Notes: generated by a model from the letters alone, not told the origin. Positions 1 through 8,660 are shown, numbered from the stretch's first letter. The stretch is DNA of 64,000 nucleotides from Feifania hominis (GCF_014384765.1 NZ_JACRSP010000002.1:372001-436000); one strand, 5' to 3'. Numbers and translations: made by a program.

Positions 1-257
1 CCCATGGCGATGGCCGCCCGCGGCGCGCCGCCCATGCCGACCAGCGCCGAGAACGCGGAGATGAGCATGATGATGGGGAACGTGACGCCGACGCCGGTAA
101 GCGCCGTCTGACCGATATCCGGCAGGCGGCTGATGTACATGCGGTCGACAACGTTGTAGAGGGCGTTGATCAGCTGCGCGAAAATGGCGGGCATCGCCAG
201 CCGAAACAGGAGCTTGCCGATGCTTCCCGACCCGAGGTCGGCAGAGGACTGATTCAA
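1..257 (-). CDS. MATE family efflux transporter, N-terminal part
   Basis: The reading frame runs off the left window edge, so only the first 85 or so residues are visible. They match the start of NorM/DinF-type multidrug and toxic compound extrusion transporters, which export cationic compounds using a Na+ or H+ gradient. The recognisable parts are GSIGKLLFRLAMPAIFAQLI followed by NALYNVVDRMYI and then ALTGVGVTFPIIMLISA, the usual first two membrane helices of the family. I chose TTG as start because it sits 8 bases after an AGGAAGAG ribosome binding site; the upstream ATG is in another frame. The substrate cannot be told. Confidence 0.85.
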   Translation of the reverse strand, partial: MNQSSADLGSGSIGKLLFRLAMPAIFAQLINALYNVVDRMYISRLPDIGQTALTGVGVTFPIIMLISAFSALVGMGGAPRAAIAM

Positions 258-322
258 AGAGATCTCTTCCTTTCATAAGAATCTACATAGGAAAAATATT
301 ACCACAAATGGGCCCTGGTTTC

Positions 323-350
323 CACAAAAAAAGAGCCTTGCGGCTCTTTA
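323..350 (-). terminator. intrinsic terminator of the YcxB-like gene
   Basis: On the minus strand an 8-bp stem (AAAGAGCC / GGCTCTTT) with a GCAA tetraloop is followed by a T run. It overlaps the stop codon of the gene at 348-863. Confidence 0.85.
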
Positions 351-863
351 AACCTCTCTCTGGCTTGTCACCTTGCGGCGCAGCAGACGCGAGAGTTCCT
401 TTGCGCGGCCGCCCTCAATCTGGCGCTTGCTCACAGAGAACACTTGCGTCGCGGAGATGTGCAGATAGAAGTGGCTTCTGGTGTCGTACACGCGGGCGAT
501 CTGCTCGTAGTGGATGGTGGCCACGCTCTTTTTGTTGGCATAGCGGATCTCACAGGTGAAACCGCTCTGCTCAAAGGTGAGGACGACCATTTTCATCTCA
601 CCCGCCGCGGCAATGTAGTCGCGGTAGCTCTTGCGCGAGATGATGAAGTATCGCAGCAGCAAAAGCAGCATGATAACCGCTGCCAGCACGAGATAGAACA
701 GCCCGAAAAACTCGTTTCGCACCAGATCAATCACGCCCCACAGAGCGAGCGCTGCCACAATGACCAGCAAGAGCAGTCCCTTGCGCAGAAGCACATGAAA
801 TCCCATATAGGCGTAGTAATCTCTCTTTGGATTTTTGGAATACGCAACGATTGGATACTGCAT
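348..863 (-). CDS. YcxB-like membrane protein
   Basis: A 171-residue protein of unknown function. Two hydrophobic helices lie near residues 25-70 (GLLLLVIVAALALWGVIDLV and an LVLAAVIMLLLLL stretch), followed by a soluble domain ending in YDTRSHFYLHISATQVFSVS and a basic tail. That C-terminal pattern is the one seen in the YcxB-like family (PF14317), whose role is not known. The start at 863 is preceded by GGAGG at good distance; longer forms have no ribosome binding site. The gene stands alone with its own terminator and is divergent from the SLH protein at 1123. Confidence 0.75.
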   Translation of the reverse strand: MQYPIVAYSKNPKRDYYAYMGFHVLLRKGLLLLVIVAALALWGVIDLVRNEFFGLFYLVLAAVIMLLLLLRYFIISRKSYRDYIAAAGEMKMVVLTFEQSGFTCEIRYANKKSVATIHYEQIARVYDTRSHFYLHISATQVFSVSKRQIEGGRAKELSRLLRRKVTSQREV

Positions 864-1048
864 GGCCCCTCCACAAAACACTTGTTTTCGCCCTTTTTCG
901 CCAGTCCGACAATCCAAATTATACGGCCCCTCTCCCCCCGTGTCAACCAAATTGCAAAAAAGGTCTCAGACAGCCGGACGAAACAAATTTTGTACCCCGA
1001 CCGTCTAATAACACGTATTGTCTGCGCACATTTTTCCAAAAAGTACTT

Positions 1049-1077
1049 TTTACATTTGGAAGAATGTAGTGTATGAT
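1049..1077 (+). promoter_or_regulatory. sigma-A type promoter
   Basis: TTTACA at 1049-1054 and TATGAT at 1072-1077 are separated by 17 bp, 46 bases before the start codon of the SLH glycosidase gene. Confidence 0.7.
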
Positions 1078-1122
1078 GGAAAGACCAAGGACAAACCCGC
1101 TGAGAAAAAACGGAGGAACACA

Positions 1123-4100
1123 ATGGCAATTTCCAACAGAATCAAACGACTCTTCTCCCTGGTGCTGGCGCTCGCGCTTGTGCTGGGACTCATGCCATCG
1201 GCTCTCGCCTATGAGGGCACGGGAAACACCCTCTACACTGAGAGTGTCACCATCGGACCCGGCACAGTCTACACCAACGAGTCCGCCTGGCACAATGGCA
1301 ACGGGAAAGAGACCAGCTACTACATAGAGTACAAGCCCTCTACATCGGTAAAGCCTGTCGCGGTCTATGGCAACAAACTCTATGGCACATCCAACATCGT
1401 CACCGCCACAAAATTTCTCACCGACAAGGGTTACTACGTTCTCGGCGGCATCAACGCCGACTTCTTCTCTCTGCAGACCGGCCTGCCGCTCGGCATGGTG
1501 GTCATCGACGGTGTGCTGCGTTCCTCCGACGCGGGCAACAATGCCATCGGCTTCTATCCGAACGGCAGTGCTGTCATCGGCAAACCCGGCCTGACGCTGC
1601 AGGCCTCTTACACGCCGCCCGCCATTGACACGAGTATCCCCGCGGAACTGCAGCCCGAGGCGACAACGGCAAAGACCTTTGCGGTCGACCACGTCAACAA
1701 GCTGCGCACTGCCGCGGGCGGCGTCTATCTGCTGACTCCTGACTTCTCCACAACCAGCCGCACCTCGACAGACGGGGTAAATGTGCTCATCTATGTGACC
1801 AGTGGGTCGCTTCGCATCAGCGGCACTGTCACCGGTAAGATCGCCTCCGTGACTCAGAGTGCTGACGCTGTTGCCATTCCGGATGGCACCATGCTGCTCA
1901 CCTGCGCGGCAGACGGCCCGGCCGACCGCCTCTCAGGGCTCGCCGTCGGCGGTGAGATCAGCATCACTGTCACCCCTGCGAATGCAAATTGGATCGGCGT
2001 CGAGCACGCAGTCGGCGGCGGCGATCTGTTGCTGCAAAACGGCGAGATCATGACCGATCTCGACACCTCCATCTCCAACGCCATTACCCCGCGTTCCGCC
2101 GTCGGCATCAAAGCGGACGGTACCGTGGTGCTCTTCGCGGTGGACGGCCGCCAGGCAAGCCACAGCAAGGGGCTCTCGCTGTACGACGTGGCGGCTTTTC
2201 TCAAGGAAAAAGGCTGCGTGACCGCACTCAACCTTGACGGCGGCGGCTCGACGTCGTTTGCCGTGCGCAATCCCGGCACCGACGGCTCCGTCGTTGTCAA
2301 CAAGCCCTCAGACGGCTCCAACCGCAAGGTCGCAAACTTCATCATGCTGGTCAACAATGCGCCCACCACCGGCAACTACGCACGTCTGCACCTGCTGCCC
2401 TATAAGGCGGTCGTCATGACCGGAGCGAGTGTGGATTTCACCGTGAACGCGACCGACACCAACTACTATGCCATGCCGGTCAATGTGCCGGTCACACTGA
2501 CTGCCGAATCCTCTGCCGGCACTGTGTCGGGTCAGACTTTCACTGCGGGAGATAAGCCCTACGAGGGCGTCATCTCGGCTGCCATGGGGGCTGTGACCGG
2601 AACGGCAGAGCTGGTCGTGACGGACAAAATCGACGATCTCGTCTTCACCATTGCCGGCAAGAGTTCCTCCGTCACATCGCTCAATCTCGACCCCGGTGAG
2701 AAAGTCAGCCTCGTTGCCACCGGCTATCTCAATATGCGTCCGGTCTACTCGAGCAACCGCTCTTTCACCTGGGAGATCGTCGACGGAAACATCGGCTCCG
2801 TCGATGAGGACGGCGTTTTCACCGCTGCGAGCGGCGTCGGTCTCACAGGTTCCATCAAGGTCAGCTACAACGGCTTTGAGAAAACTCTTCCGGTCACCAT
2901 CGGAAAGTCCCCCATTCTCATCGACTCCTTTGAGAGTGGCGTCGGCAGCCTTGTCTCCTACCAGGCGGACGACGGCTCGGCCCGGTTTGCCGCCACGGCG
3001 GCCACCGCCAAGGACCAGGTCAAATACGGTTCGTCCGCAGCCGGTCTCTCCTATCAGTTCGGAACTCAGGCGGCGCTTCGTATGAGTGCAAACTACATGC
3101 TCTCCTCCAATCCGACCAAACTCAACTTCTGGCTCTACGGTGACGGCTCCGGCAATCAGTTCGGCGTGAGCGTGGAAGACAGCAGCGGCAATGTCACCGA
3201 TATTCCGGTCACGGCTCTCTCTTTCACCGGCTATCAGGCGTTTTCCGTCGATCTGCCCTCCAAGACTGCGAAGATTGCGGGCTTTACGCTGATGCAGACC
3301 GAGGGTGCCGCCAAGAGCGGACAGCTCTATCTTGACCAGCTCGTCGGCTCTTTCGGGGAGTTTCAGGACACCTCTGCACCGTCGATCGTCTTCGCCGATC
3401 CCGCCGTGGGAGAAACCGCCGTGTTGACGGCCAGAATCACCGACGGCGGCACCGGCATCTCGACGAGCAACATCACCCTCACTCACGACGGCACAAAGCA
3501 GACCTTTACCTACAATGCTGCGACCGGCGATCTGTCTTTTCAGCTTCCGGCCGAGACCGGCGGCGGTCTGCACCGGGTGACCATCACGGCCACCGACTTC
3601 TCGGGCAACATCTCCCGCGCGAGCTACGAGTACACAACGGCCGGTGACGACCCAGGCAACATCTTCGTCGACATGGCCGGTCACTGGGCCGCGCCCTATG
3701 TCAACTACGCCGCCGCCAACAAGATTCTAAACGGCCAGGTCATTGACGAGCTGACCTACTACAACCCCGACAACAACATGACCCGCGCCGAGTTCGCCGT
3801 GGCTCTGTCGAACTTTTTGAAAGTGGACAAGTCCGCCTACTCCGCGACCGAGCTTCCTTTCCTCGACACAGGCGACATCCCCGCCTGGGCGCTCGGCGCC
3901 GCGAAAGCCATGTATGCCAAAGGGCTCATCGGCGGCAAGCAGTACAACGACGATATCATCTTTGATCCCTACGCCAGCATCACCCGCGCCGAGATCATGA
4001 CGATTCTCAGCAGAACTCTGCCCGCCGGCTATGCAGCGCCCGAACTCTCGTTTGCCGATGCAGCTGAGATTCCAGGCTATGCGCTCGAGGCGACCAAGAT

Positions 4101-4206
4101 TCTCTGCAACCTCGGCGTGGTCGGCGGCTATGAGGACGGAACCGTCAAGCCCGGCAACCCCGTCAAGCGTTCGGAGGTCGCCAAAATGCTCTTCGGAATG
4201 AATTGA
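1123..4206 (+). CDS. SLH-anchored phosphodiester glycosidase (NAGPA domain)
   Basis: A 1027-residue exported protein. Residues 1-30 are a signal peptide (basic MAISNRIKRL, hydrophobic core, ALAY cleavage region). Residues ~60-410 are a phosphodiester glycosidase domain related to the enzyme that uncovers GlcNAc-1-phosphodiesters (PF09992), with the diagnostic NLDGGGSTSF motif near residue 370. Then follow a bacterial Ig-like region (~425-600), a galactose-binding-like beta-sandwich starting at DSFESGVGSL (~600-750), a short Ig-like domain and SLH modules (~845-1027) that would bind the protein to wall polymers. A likely substrate is a phosphodiester-linked glycan of the wall, which is inference. 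GGAGG stands 6 bases before the ATG. It is monocistronic, with its own promoter and two hairpins downstream. Confidence 0.85.
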   Translation: MAISNRIKRLFSLVLALALVLGLMPSALAYEGTGNTLYTESVTIGPGTVYTNESAWHNGNGKETSYYIEYKPSTSVKPVAVYGNKLYGTSNIVTATKFLTDKGYYVLGGINADFFSLQTGLPLGMVVIDGVLRSSDAGNNAIGFYPNGSAVIGKPGLTLQASYTPPAIDTSIPAELQPEATTAKTFAVDHVNKLRTAAGGVYLLTPDFSTTSRTSTDGVNVLIYVTSGSLRISGTVTGKIASVTQSADAVAIPDGTMLLTCAADGPADRLSGLAVGGEISITVTPANANWIGVEHAVGGGDLLLQNGEIMTDLDTSISNAITPRSAVGIKADGTVVLFAVDGRQASHSKGLSLYDVAAFLKEKGCVTALNLDGGGSTSFAVRNPGTDGSVVVNKPSDGSNRKVANFIMLVNNAPTTGNYARLHLLPYKAVVMTGASVDFTVNATDTNYYAMPVNVPVTLTAESSAGTVSGQTFTAGDKPYEGVISAAMGAVTGTAELVVTDKIDDLVFTIAGKSSSVTSLNLDPGEKVSLVATGYLNMRPVYSSNRSFTWEIVDGNIGSVDEDGVFTAASGVGLTGSIKVSYNGFEKTLPVTIGKSPILIDSFESGVGSLVSYQADDGSARFAATAATAKDQVKYGSSAAGLSYQFGTQAALRMSANYMLSSNPTKLNFWLYGDGSGNQFGVSVEDSSGNVTDIPVTALSFTGYQAFSVDLPSKTAKIAGFTLMQTEGAAKSGQLYLDQLVGSFGEFQDTSAPSIVFADPAVGETAVLTARITDGGTGISTSNITLTHDGTKQTFTYNAATGDLSFQLPAETGGGLHRVTITATDFSGNISRASYEYTTAGDDPGNIFVDMAGHWAAPYVNYAAANKILNGQVIDELTYYNPDNNMTRAEFAVALSNFLKVDKSAYSATELPFLDTGDIPAWALGAAKAMYAKGLIGGKQYNDDIIFDPYASITRAEIMTILSRTLPAGYAAPELSFADAAEIPGYALEATKILCNLGVVGGYEDGTVKPGNPVKRSEVAKMLFGMN

Positions 4207-4224
4207 CGAGGTCACTCAACTTAC

Positions 4225-4260
4225 AAAAGCGTGCAGACAGACTGTCTGCACGCTTTTTTG
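4225..4260 (+). terminator. intrinsic terminator of the SLH glycosidase gene
   Basis: A perfect 15-bp stem (AAAAGCGTGCAGACA with its complement) around a 3-base loop runs into a T tract. Confidence 0.9.
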
Positions 4261-4283
4261 CGGGCTGACGCGGCGGCGTATTT

Positions 4284-4328
4284 GAGAGAGGGGAAACCCG
4301 CCTCGGCGGATTTCCCCTCTCTTTTTTT
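4284..4328 (+). terminator. second hairpin with T tract
   Basis: AGAGAGGGGAAA pairs with TTTCCCCTCTCT, with a further CCGCC/GGCGG pairing inside, followed by seven T. The T run is on the plus side, so it backs up the previous terminator. It also abuts the stop codon of the convergent gene at 4329-4679 and may serve it weakly. Confidence 0.7.
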
Positions 4329-4679
4329 CTACCTCTCCAGAGAGCGCTGGCGCCGGATGATCTCGCCGCGGATTCTGCCGAGCAGATAGCTCTCATTGAA
4401 GCGCACGTCGACATCCTCCGGGCGGAGCTGTTTGGCGCACTGGTTGTAGTAGTAGGCCTTTTCAAAATCGCCTAGCTTGTCGCAGCAGCAGCACAGGCTC
4501 ATACACAGCGCAAAGCGCCGGCGGGGGTCCTGTGTCTGCTCAAGGCCGCTCTTCATGCGGGCATAGGCGCTTTCCAGCTGGTCACGGGTGAGGTCGGGCG
4601 GCGGGCCGTCCGGATCCTCAAAGGGACAGCGCAGGCCCTGCGGCTCGCTGTTTGTCATTGTCATCACCACGTTTCTCAC
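4329..4679 (-). CDS. small helical protein, TPR-like, function unknown
   Basis: 116 residues that I do not recognise as a named family. The middle (ESAYARMKSGLEQTQDPRRR, a CMSLCCCC stretch, then DFEKAYYYNQCAKQLRPEDV) has the paired-helix rhythm of tetratricopeptide repeats, and the C-terminus is a basic helix. Four consecutive Cys are odd but lack the spacing of a known metal site. The start is uncertain: GTG at 4679 has GAGGG about 10 bases upstream, but ATG at 4664 or 4658 is also possible. It is transcribed with no neighbour on its strand nearby except dhaL-dhaK upstream, from which a terminator separates it. Confidence 0.55.
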   Translation of the reverse strand: MRNVVMTMTNSEPQGLRCPFEDPDGPPPDLTRDQLESAYARMKSGLEQTQDPRRRFALCMSLCCCCDKLGDFEKAYYYNQCAKQLRPEDVDVRFNESYLLGRIRGEIIRRQRSLER

Positions 4680-4735
4680 ATTTGGGTGCCCTCTTCTATT
4701 CTATGCGCTCCGGCAGCTTTCGCCCATACTTCCAC

Positions 4736-4764
4736 ACAAAAAGGCGGCCCGTCAGGGCCGCCCT
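4736..4764 (-). terminator. terminator of dhaK-dhaL
   Basis: On the minus strand GGCGGCCC and GGGCCGCC form an 8-bp stem around TGAC, followed by TTTTTGTG, 20 bases past the dhaL stop. Confidence 0.9.
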
Positions 4765-4782
4765 CTCAAAACTGCATTTCCG

Positions 4783-5412
4783 TCAGGCGAAAAAGGCCTC
4801 CACGGCCTCGGCCACACACAGTGCCGCTGTGGCACCGGGGTCCTGCTTGCCGATGTTCTGCTCGCCGTACCAGGCGGCGCGGCCGAATTTCGGCTTCATC
4901 TGCTTTGTCTGCTCCACGCCCTCGGCGGCCGCCCGGCGGCCCGCCGAAGCAAATTCGCCTGCTGTGGCCTGCTCACCGAGCGCTCCCATTGCCTCGGCCG
5001 CGGGAATCATGGCGTCGAGAATGGTCTTGTCGCCCTGCTCGGCCTTGCCGCGCTTTTTGATGCCCTCAACCGCCGCCTGTACCATGCCCGGTAGATCGGC
5101 GGGAACAAGCGCGGTCTTTCCTTTAACGGACTTTCCGGCCGCCATGACGGCGGAGGCCATCAGTGTGCCCATCGTCGACGGGACTTTCTCCGCCATGGCC
5201 ATGCCGGCAGCCATGAGCAGTTTTCCCAGATCCTGCTCCGCGCTCGCCGCCATGCTGTCGCTGACGGCGGTAAAGCCGTGCGCCATGGTCAGCCCCAGAT
5301 CGCCGTCGCCCGCCACCGAGTCGAGCTCACAGAGCAGATCCCGGCTCGCCGCCATCTTGTCCCGAATCGCGCCGAACAGCGCGATCACATCGTCTCTGCT
5401 GATTGTCTGCAT
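4783..5412 (-). CDS. dhaL: dihydroxyacetone kinase, nucleotide-binding subunit DhaL
   Basis: A 209-residue protein of the usual DhaL length. DhaL holds ADP/ATP with Mg2+ and phosphorylates dihydroxyacetone that is covalently held by DhaK. The aspartates that bind magnesium lie in DSVAGDGDLG (Asp31, Asp36, Asp38), and the Gly/Ala-rich helical bundle continues through GTLMASAVMAAGKSVKG. It lies 12 bases behind dhaK, so the two are one operon closed by the terminator at 4736. No dhaM phosphoryl donor gene is in the window; the PTS-linked type needs one elsewhere, otherwise the pair may be ATP-fed. Confidence 0.93.
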   Translation of the reverse strand: MQTISRDDVIALFGAIRDKMAASRDLLCELDSVAGDGDLGLTMAHGFTAVSDSMAASAEQDLGKLLMAAGMAMAEKVPSTMGTLMASAVMAAGKSVKGKTALVPADLPGMVQAAVEGIKKRGKAEQGDKTILDAMIPAAEAMGALGEQATAGEFASAGRRAAAEGVEQTKQMKPKFGRAAWYGEQNIGKQDPGATAALCVAEAVEAFFA

Positions 5413-5424
5413 TGTATGCCCCTC

Positions 5425-6432
5425 CTATTTCTGCACGAAGAACGGCGTCTCAGCCGGCGCATCGAGAAGCGCCTTGAGCTCGTCATCGAGCTTCATCAGC
5501 GTGATGGACATGCCCGCCATCTCCATGGAGGTCGCAAATTCGCCGATGTAGGGCCGATGGACGCGGATGCCCTTCTCTTTCAATACCATGTTGACCTTGC
5601 GGTAGATGATGTAGAGCTCCTCGAGGGGCGTCCCCCCGAGGCCGTTGACGAGCACCGCCACCTCGTCGCCGCTCTCATAGGGCACATCCGGCAGCAGTTT
5701 GTCCATGATCTCCTCGACGATCTCGTCGGCGCTTTTCATCTTCTCGCGCCGGATGCCGGGCTCGCCGTGGATGCCCATTCCGATCTCCATCTCGTCGTCG
5801 CCGATGGTGAAGCCGGGTTTTCCCTTCTCCGGGATGATGCAGGGCGACAGGCCCACGCCGACCGTCCGCACACCTGCGAGGGCACGCTCGGTGACGGCTT
5901 TGACCTCATCGAGACTTCTGATCTCGTTGGCAGCCGCCCCTGCAATCTTGTAGGCAAAGAACATGCCCGCAATACCGCGGCGCTTGTCCTCGGAGCCCTT
6001 GGGCGCCGAGAGGACGTCGTCGGCCACGATGACCTGCTGCACCTCGATGTCGTCCATATCGGCCATCTCGGCGGCCATGTCAAAGTTCATGATGTCGCCG
6101 CCGTAGTTGCCGTAGATGTACAGCACGCCCGCGCCGTTGTCGATGGCCTTTGTGATCGAGAGCATCTGATTTGCGCTCGGCGAGGCGAACACATTGCCCA
6201 CCGAGCAGCCGTCGATCATGCCGTCGCCGACATACCCCAAAAAGACGGGCAGATGGCCCGACCCGCCGCCGGTGGTAATGGCCACCCGGCCCGGCCGCTT
6301 TCCCTTTTCTGTTATGATACAGCGCAGATCACCGCCCGCCGTGGTGAGCATATCAGGATGGGCAGCGAGGATTCCCTCAAGCATCTCGTCGACAAAATTC
6401 TCCGGAGCGTTCATCATTTTTTTCATAATCAT
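5425..6432 (-). CDS. dhaK: dihydroxyacetone kinase, substrate-binding subunit DhaK
   Basis: A 335-residue cytoplasmic subunit that binds dihydroxyacetone as a hemiaminal to a histidine. That histidine is His222 in GMGIHGEPG, and the substrate loop TTGGGSGHLP is at residues 53-62; both are intact. NYGGDIMNFDMA and GLSPCIIP are further family signatures. AAAGGA lies 9 bases before the first ATG; an ATG two codons later is an alternative. The gene leads the operon with dhaL and is divergent from the DUF4867 gene, sharing a 160-bp intergenic region. The product, dihydroxyacetone phosphate, enters glycolysis. Confidence 0.94.
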   Translation of the reverse strand: MIMKKMMNAPENFVDEMLEGILAAHPDMLTTAGGDLRCIITEKGKRPGRVAITTGGGSGHLPVFLGYVGDGMIDGCSVGNVFASPSANQMLSITKAIDNGAGVLYIYGNYGGDIMNFDMAAEMADMDDIEVQQVIVADDVLSAPKGSEDKRRGIAGMFFAYKIAGAAANEIRSLDEVKAVTERALAGVRTVGVGLSPCIIPEKGKPGFTIGDDEMEIGMGIHGEPGIRREKMKSADEIVEEIMDKLLPDVPYESGDEVAVLVNGLGGTPLEELYIIYRKVNMVLKEKGIRVHRPYIGEFATSMEMAGMSITLMKLDDELKALLDAPAETPFFVQK

Positions 6433-6551
6433 GTTCTCGCATCCTTTCCCTGTTTACTGTCTTAAAAGGTCTGATTCATTTTATCACAATAGCACAAAAA
6501 CATGCAATCAAAACCGCCTGTTTTACTGCACTTTTCTTTTTTACCCGACTG

Positions 6552-6560
6552 TGCTATACT
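6552..6560 (+). promoter_or_regulatory. extended -10 promoter element for the DUF4867 gene
   Basis: TGC followed by TATACT lies 33 bases before the TTG start at 6593. I see no good -35 at the right distance. The AT-rich stretch 6433-6550 must also hold the dhaK promoter in the other direction, but I cannot place it with confidence. Confidence 0.5.
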
Positions 6561-6592
6561 ATAGAAATCAAACAGCTGGGAGGCAACGCAAA

Positions 6593-7270
6593 TTGGATCA
6601 GTTTCAGAGAATTCAGCAGCTCAACCCCGACCTGACCATCAACCACATCAAAAGCACCGCCTTTGCCAAATACGGCCGGGTCTACGAAGAGGAGTTTGAC
6701 ACCTCGGTCTATCTTGATTTTCTGGCGAAAAAGGTGACGCTGCCGAAGAATACCCCGACCTCCTTTTTCCCCAACGCGAAGAAGATGACCAAGTGCCCCG
6801 CCTCAGTGGATATCGCGCGCTACGTCTTCGGCGGCCTCAACATCCAGGTGGGCTACAGCGCGTCGCTCAACTCGCGTGTCAACCAGCTGGAGTACCATAA
6901 GACCAGCGAAGTCTCCGTGGGGCTCAACGACCACATTCTCTTTCTCGGCGACCCCGCAAGGCTCTTCAACAACCGCTTCGACACGGGCGACCTTGAAATC
7001 TTCTACGTGCCGGCCGATACGCTCTATGAGCTCTATCCCCGCGTGCTGCACAGCATGCCCTGCAAGGTGAGTGCCGAGGGGTGCCGCAACGCCGTAATCA
7101 ACCTTGATACCGCCTACCACGCGCCCTCTTTCAAGGGCACCTACACCGCCGAGTCAAAGATTCTGATTCTGGTCAACACCTGGCTGATTGCCCACCGTCA
7201 GACGCCGGGCGCCGCCGAGGCCGGTATCCCGCTGAGTCTCGACGGGGAGAACATCGAAATTCGCTACTGA
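6593..7270 (+). CDS. DUF4867 family protein
   Basis: 225 residues matching a family found mainly in Clostridia and annotated DUF4867. Recognisable parts are the opening LNPDLTIN, VFGGLNIQVGYSASLNSRVN, LEYHKTSEVSVG and the later FYVPADTLYEL, a cupin-like all-beta pattern (H in YHKTSE; VPA followed by E). The biochemical role is unknown; a carbohydrate-related function has been guessed from genome context of relatives. The TTG start is chosen because GGGAGG sits 9 bases before it and no ATG exists at the N-terminus. It is divergent from dhaK-dhaL, which fits a sugar-related role without proving it. Confidence 0.8.
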   Translation: MDQFQRIQQLNPDLTINHIKSTAFAKYGRVYEEEFDTSVYLDFLAKKVTLPKNTPTSFFPNAKKMTKCPASVDIARYVFGGLNIQVGYSASLNSRVNQLEYHKTSEVSVGLNDHILFLGDPARLFNNRFDTGDLEIFYVPADTLYELYPRVLHSMPCKVSAEGCRNAVINLDTAYHAPSFKGTYTAESKILILVNTWLIAHRQTPGAAEAGIPLSLDGENIEIRY

Positions 7271-7277
7271 TGCCGTC

Positions 7278-7306
7278 AGAGCGCCGCCACAGGCGGCGCT
7301 CTTATA
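7278..7306 (+). terminator. hairpin after the DUF4867 gene
   Basis: AGAGCGCCGCC and GGCGGCGCTCT form an 11-bp stem with a 3-base loop. The T tract is short (TTATACTCTT), so termination may be incomplete. Confidence 0.65.
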
Positions 7307-7335
7307 CTCTTCACGAAATGTTCAGAGAATTCGCG

Positions 7336-7364
7336 TTGACTGGTTCCCCAGAATATGGTATCGT
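7336..7364 (+). promoter_or_regulatory. promoter of the degV-like gene
   Basis: TTGACT at 7336-7341 and TATCGT at 7359-7364 are 17 bp apart, 33 bases before the start codon. Confidence 0.6.
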
Positions 7365-7397
7365 TAAGAAACACCATCAGTAAAAGAGGTATGCGCT

Positions 7398-8234
7398 ATG
7401 GATTATCAGATTATCGGCGACAGCTGCTGCGATCTCTCCGAGCAGATGCAGCAGGAGCTCGGCGCCCAACTCGTTCCGCTCAAAATCACCGTGGAGGACC
7501 GCTCCTTTGTCGACGACGAGAATCTCAACACCAGAGAGCTGATCGCCGCCATGAAGCAGAGCCACCGCCCCGCACGGACCTCGTGCCCGTCGCCGAGTGA
7601 CTTTCTCGCCCGCTTTAAGAAGTCGAGCGCCGACTTTATTGTCACGCTCTCCTCGAAGCTCAGCGGCACATACAACAGCGCGCGAAACGCCGTTGAGATG
7701 ATACGGGCCGAATACCCGGATAAGATCGCCCATGTCTTTGATTCCAAGAGCGCCTGCGCGGGCGAAGTCCTCGTTGCGATGAAGCTCAGAGAGTACATCA
7801 ATCAGAACTTCGACCCCCAGAAGATCATCGAAAAGGTCGAGCAGTTCATCGACAATATGAAGACCTTTTTCGTGCTGGAGAGCCTTGACAATCTCGTCAA
7901 AAACGGCCGCATCAGCAAGGTGACCGGAACGCTTGCGAGCATCATGTCTCTGCGCCCCATCATGGGGGCGGACGGCCACGGCGAAATCGCCCTGTTTGAG
8001 CGGGTTCGCGGCACGCAGAAAGCCCTGTCGCGGCTCGTCGATATGATCGGCGAGCAGTGTTCGAACATCAGCGAGCGCATTCTGGTGATTGCCCACTGCA
8101 ACAACCCGGCCCGTGCGCAGGACTTTCGCCGCCAGGTGGAGGCAAAGTATGATTTCAGGCAGATTCAGGTGGTCGAAACCAGAGGTCTCTCCACGGTCTA
8201 TGCCAACGACGGCGGAATCGTCATCGCCTTTTAG
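7398..8234 (+). CDS. DegV family fatty-acid-binding protein
   Basis: 278 residues, the standard length. DegV (FakB-like) proteins bind a fatty acid in a tunnel between two domains; FakB members present it to the FakA kinase for phosphorylation. Family signatures are IIGDSCCDLSEQM at the N-terminus, TLSSKLSGTYNSARNAVEMI near residue 82 and SLDNLVKNGRISKVTGTLAS, which carries the conserved LxxLxKxGRI turn. AAAGAGG precedes the ATG. No fakA lies next to it, so I do not call it fakB. It has its own promoter and terminator. Confidence 0.9.
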   Translation: MDYQIIGDSCCDLSEQMQQELGAQLVPLKITVEDRSFVDDENLNTRELIAAMKQSHRPARTSCPSPSDFLARFKKSSADFIVTLSSKLSGTYNSARNAVEMIRAEYPDKIAHVFDSKSACAGEVLVAMKLREYINQNFDPQKIIEKVEQFIDNMKTFFVLESLDNLVKNGRISKVTGTLASIMSLRPIMGADGHGEIALFERVRGTQKALSRLVDMIGEQCSNISERILVIAHCNNPARAQDFRRQVEAKYDFRQIQVVETRGLSTVYANDGGIVIAF

Positions 8235-8242
8235 TTCACATG

Positions 8243-8276
8243 AAAAAAGCACCCGCACTCGAGGGTGCTTTTTATT
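8243..8276. terminator. bidirectional terminator
   Basis: AAAAAGCACCC pairs with GGGTGCTTTTT. A T run follows on either strand, so it ends both the DegV gene and the convergent gene at 8280-8660. Confidence 0.9.
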
Positions 8277-8279
8277 TGC

Positions 8280-8660
8280 CTAGATGAGCCGGTAGACCAG
8301 TCCGGCGTCGGTGCTCCCGCTCACCGGCTCGCCGTCCGCGCCGCACAGCATGCAGCTGACCCGCCCGATGCGCAGCTCCCGCAGCGGCGCCTGTTCGCTG
8401 CGGTAGTGGAATTCGACTGTGTAGCTGCCCCCTCTGCCGCGAATATCGGTCTGCGTGAGCAGAGCCTGTCTGCCGTCGGCGCTGAGCTCAATTTCAGCGC
8501 CCGCCGGGCCGAGCCTGATATCCTTTCGGCTGATGCGCACAGCGGCCAGCAGCTCTATCCGCGTCCCTCTGAGCGTGAGGCTGCAAAGAGTGACGGCAAC
8601 CCCCTCAGCCAGAGAAATTTTCTCATCAAGTTTTGTCAAATCAATACTGGAGCTCTCCAT
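8280..8660 (-). CDS. hypothetical protein, beta-rich
   Basis: 126 residues, not recognised. The sequence is rich in alternating hydrophobic positions (AVTLCSLTLRGTRIELLAAV, then SYTVEFHYRSEQAPLRELRI), which suggests a single beta-sandwich or barrel domain. There is no signal peptide and no membrane segment. GAGGGG stands 6 bases before the ATG, so it is well placed for translation. It is probably cytoplasmic and transcribed alone toward the shared terminator. Confidence 0.65.
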   Translation of the reverse strand: MESSSIDLTKLDEKISLAEGVAVTLCSLTLRGTRIELLAAVRISRKDIRLGPAGAEIELSADGRQALLTQTDIRGRGGSYTVEFHYRSEQAPLRELRIGRVSCMLCGADGEPVSGSTDAGLVYRLI

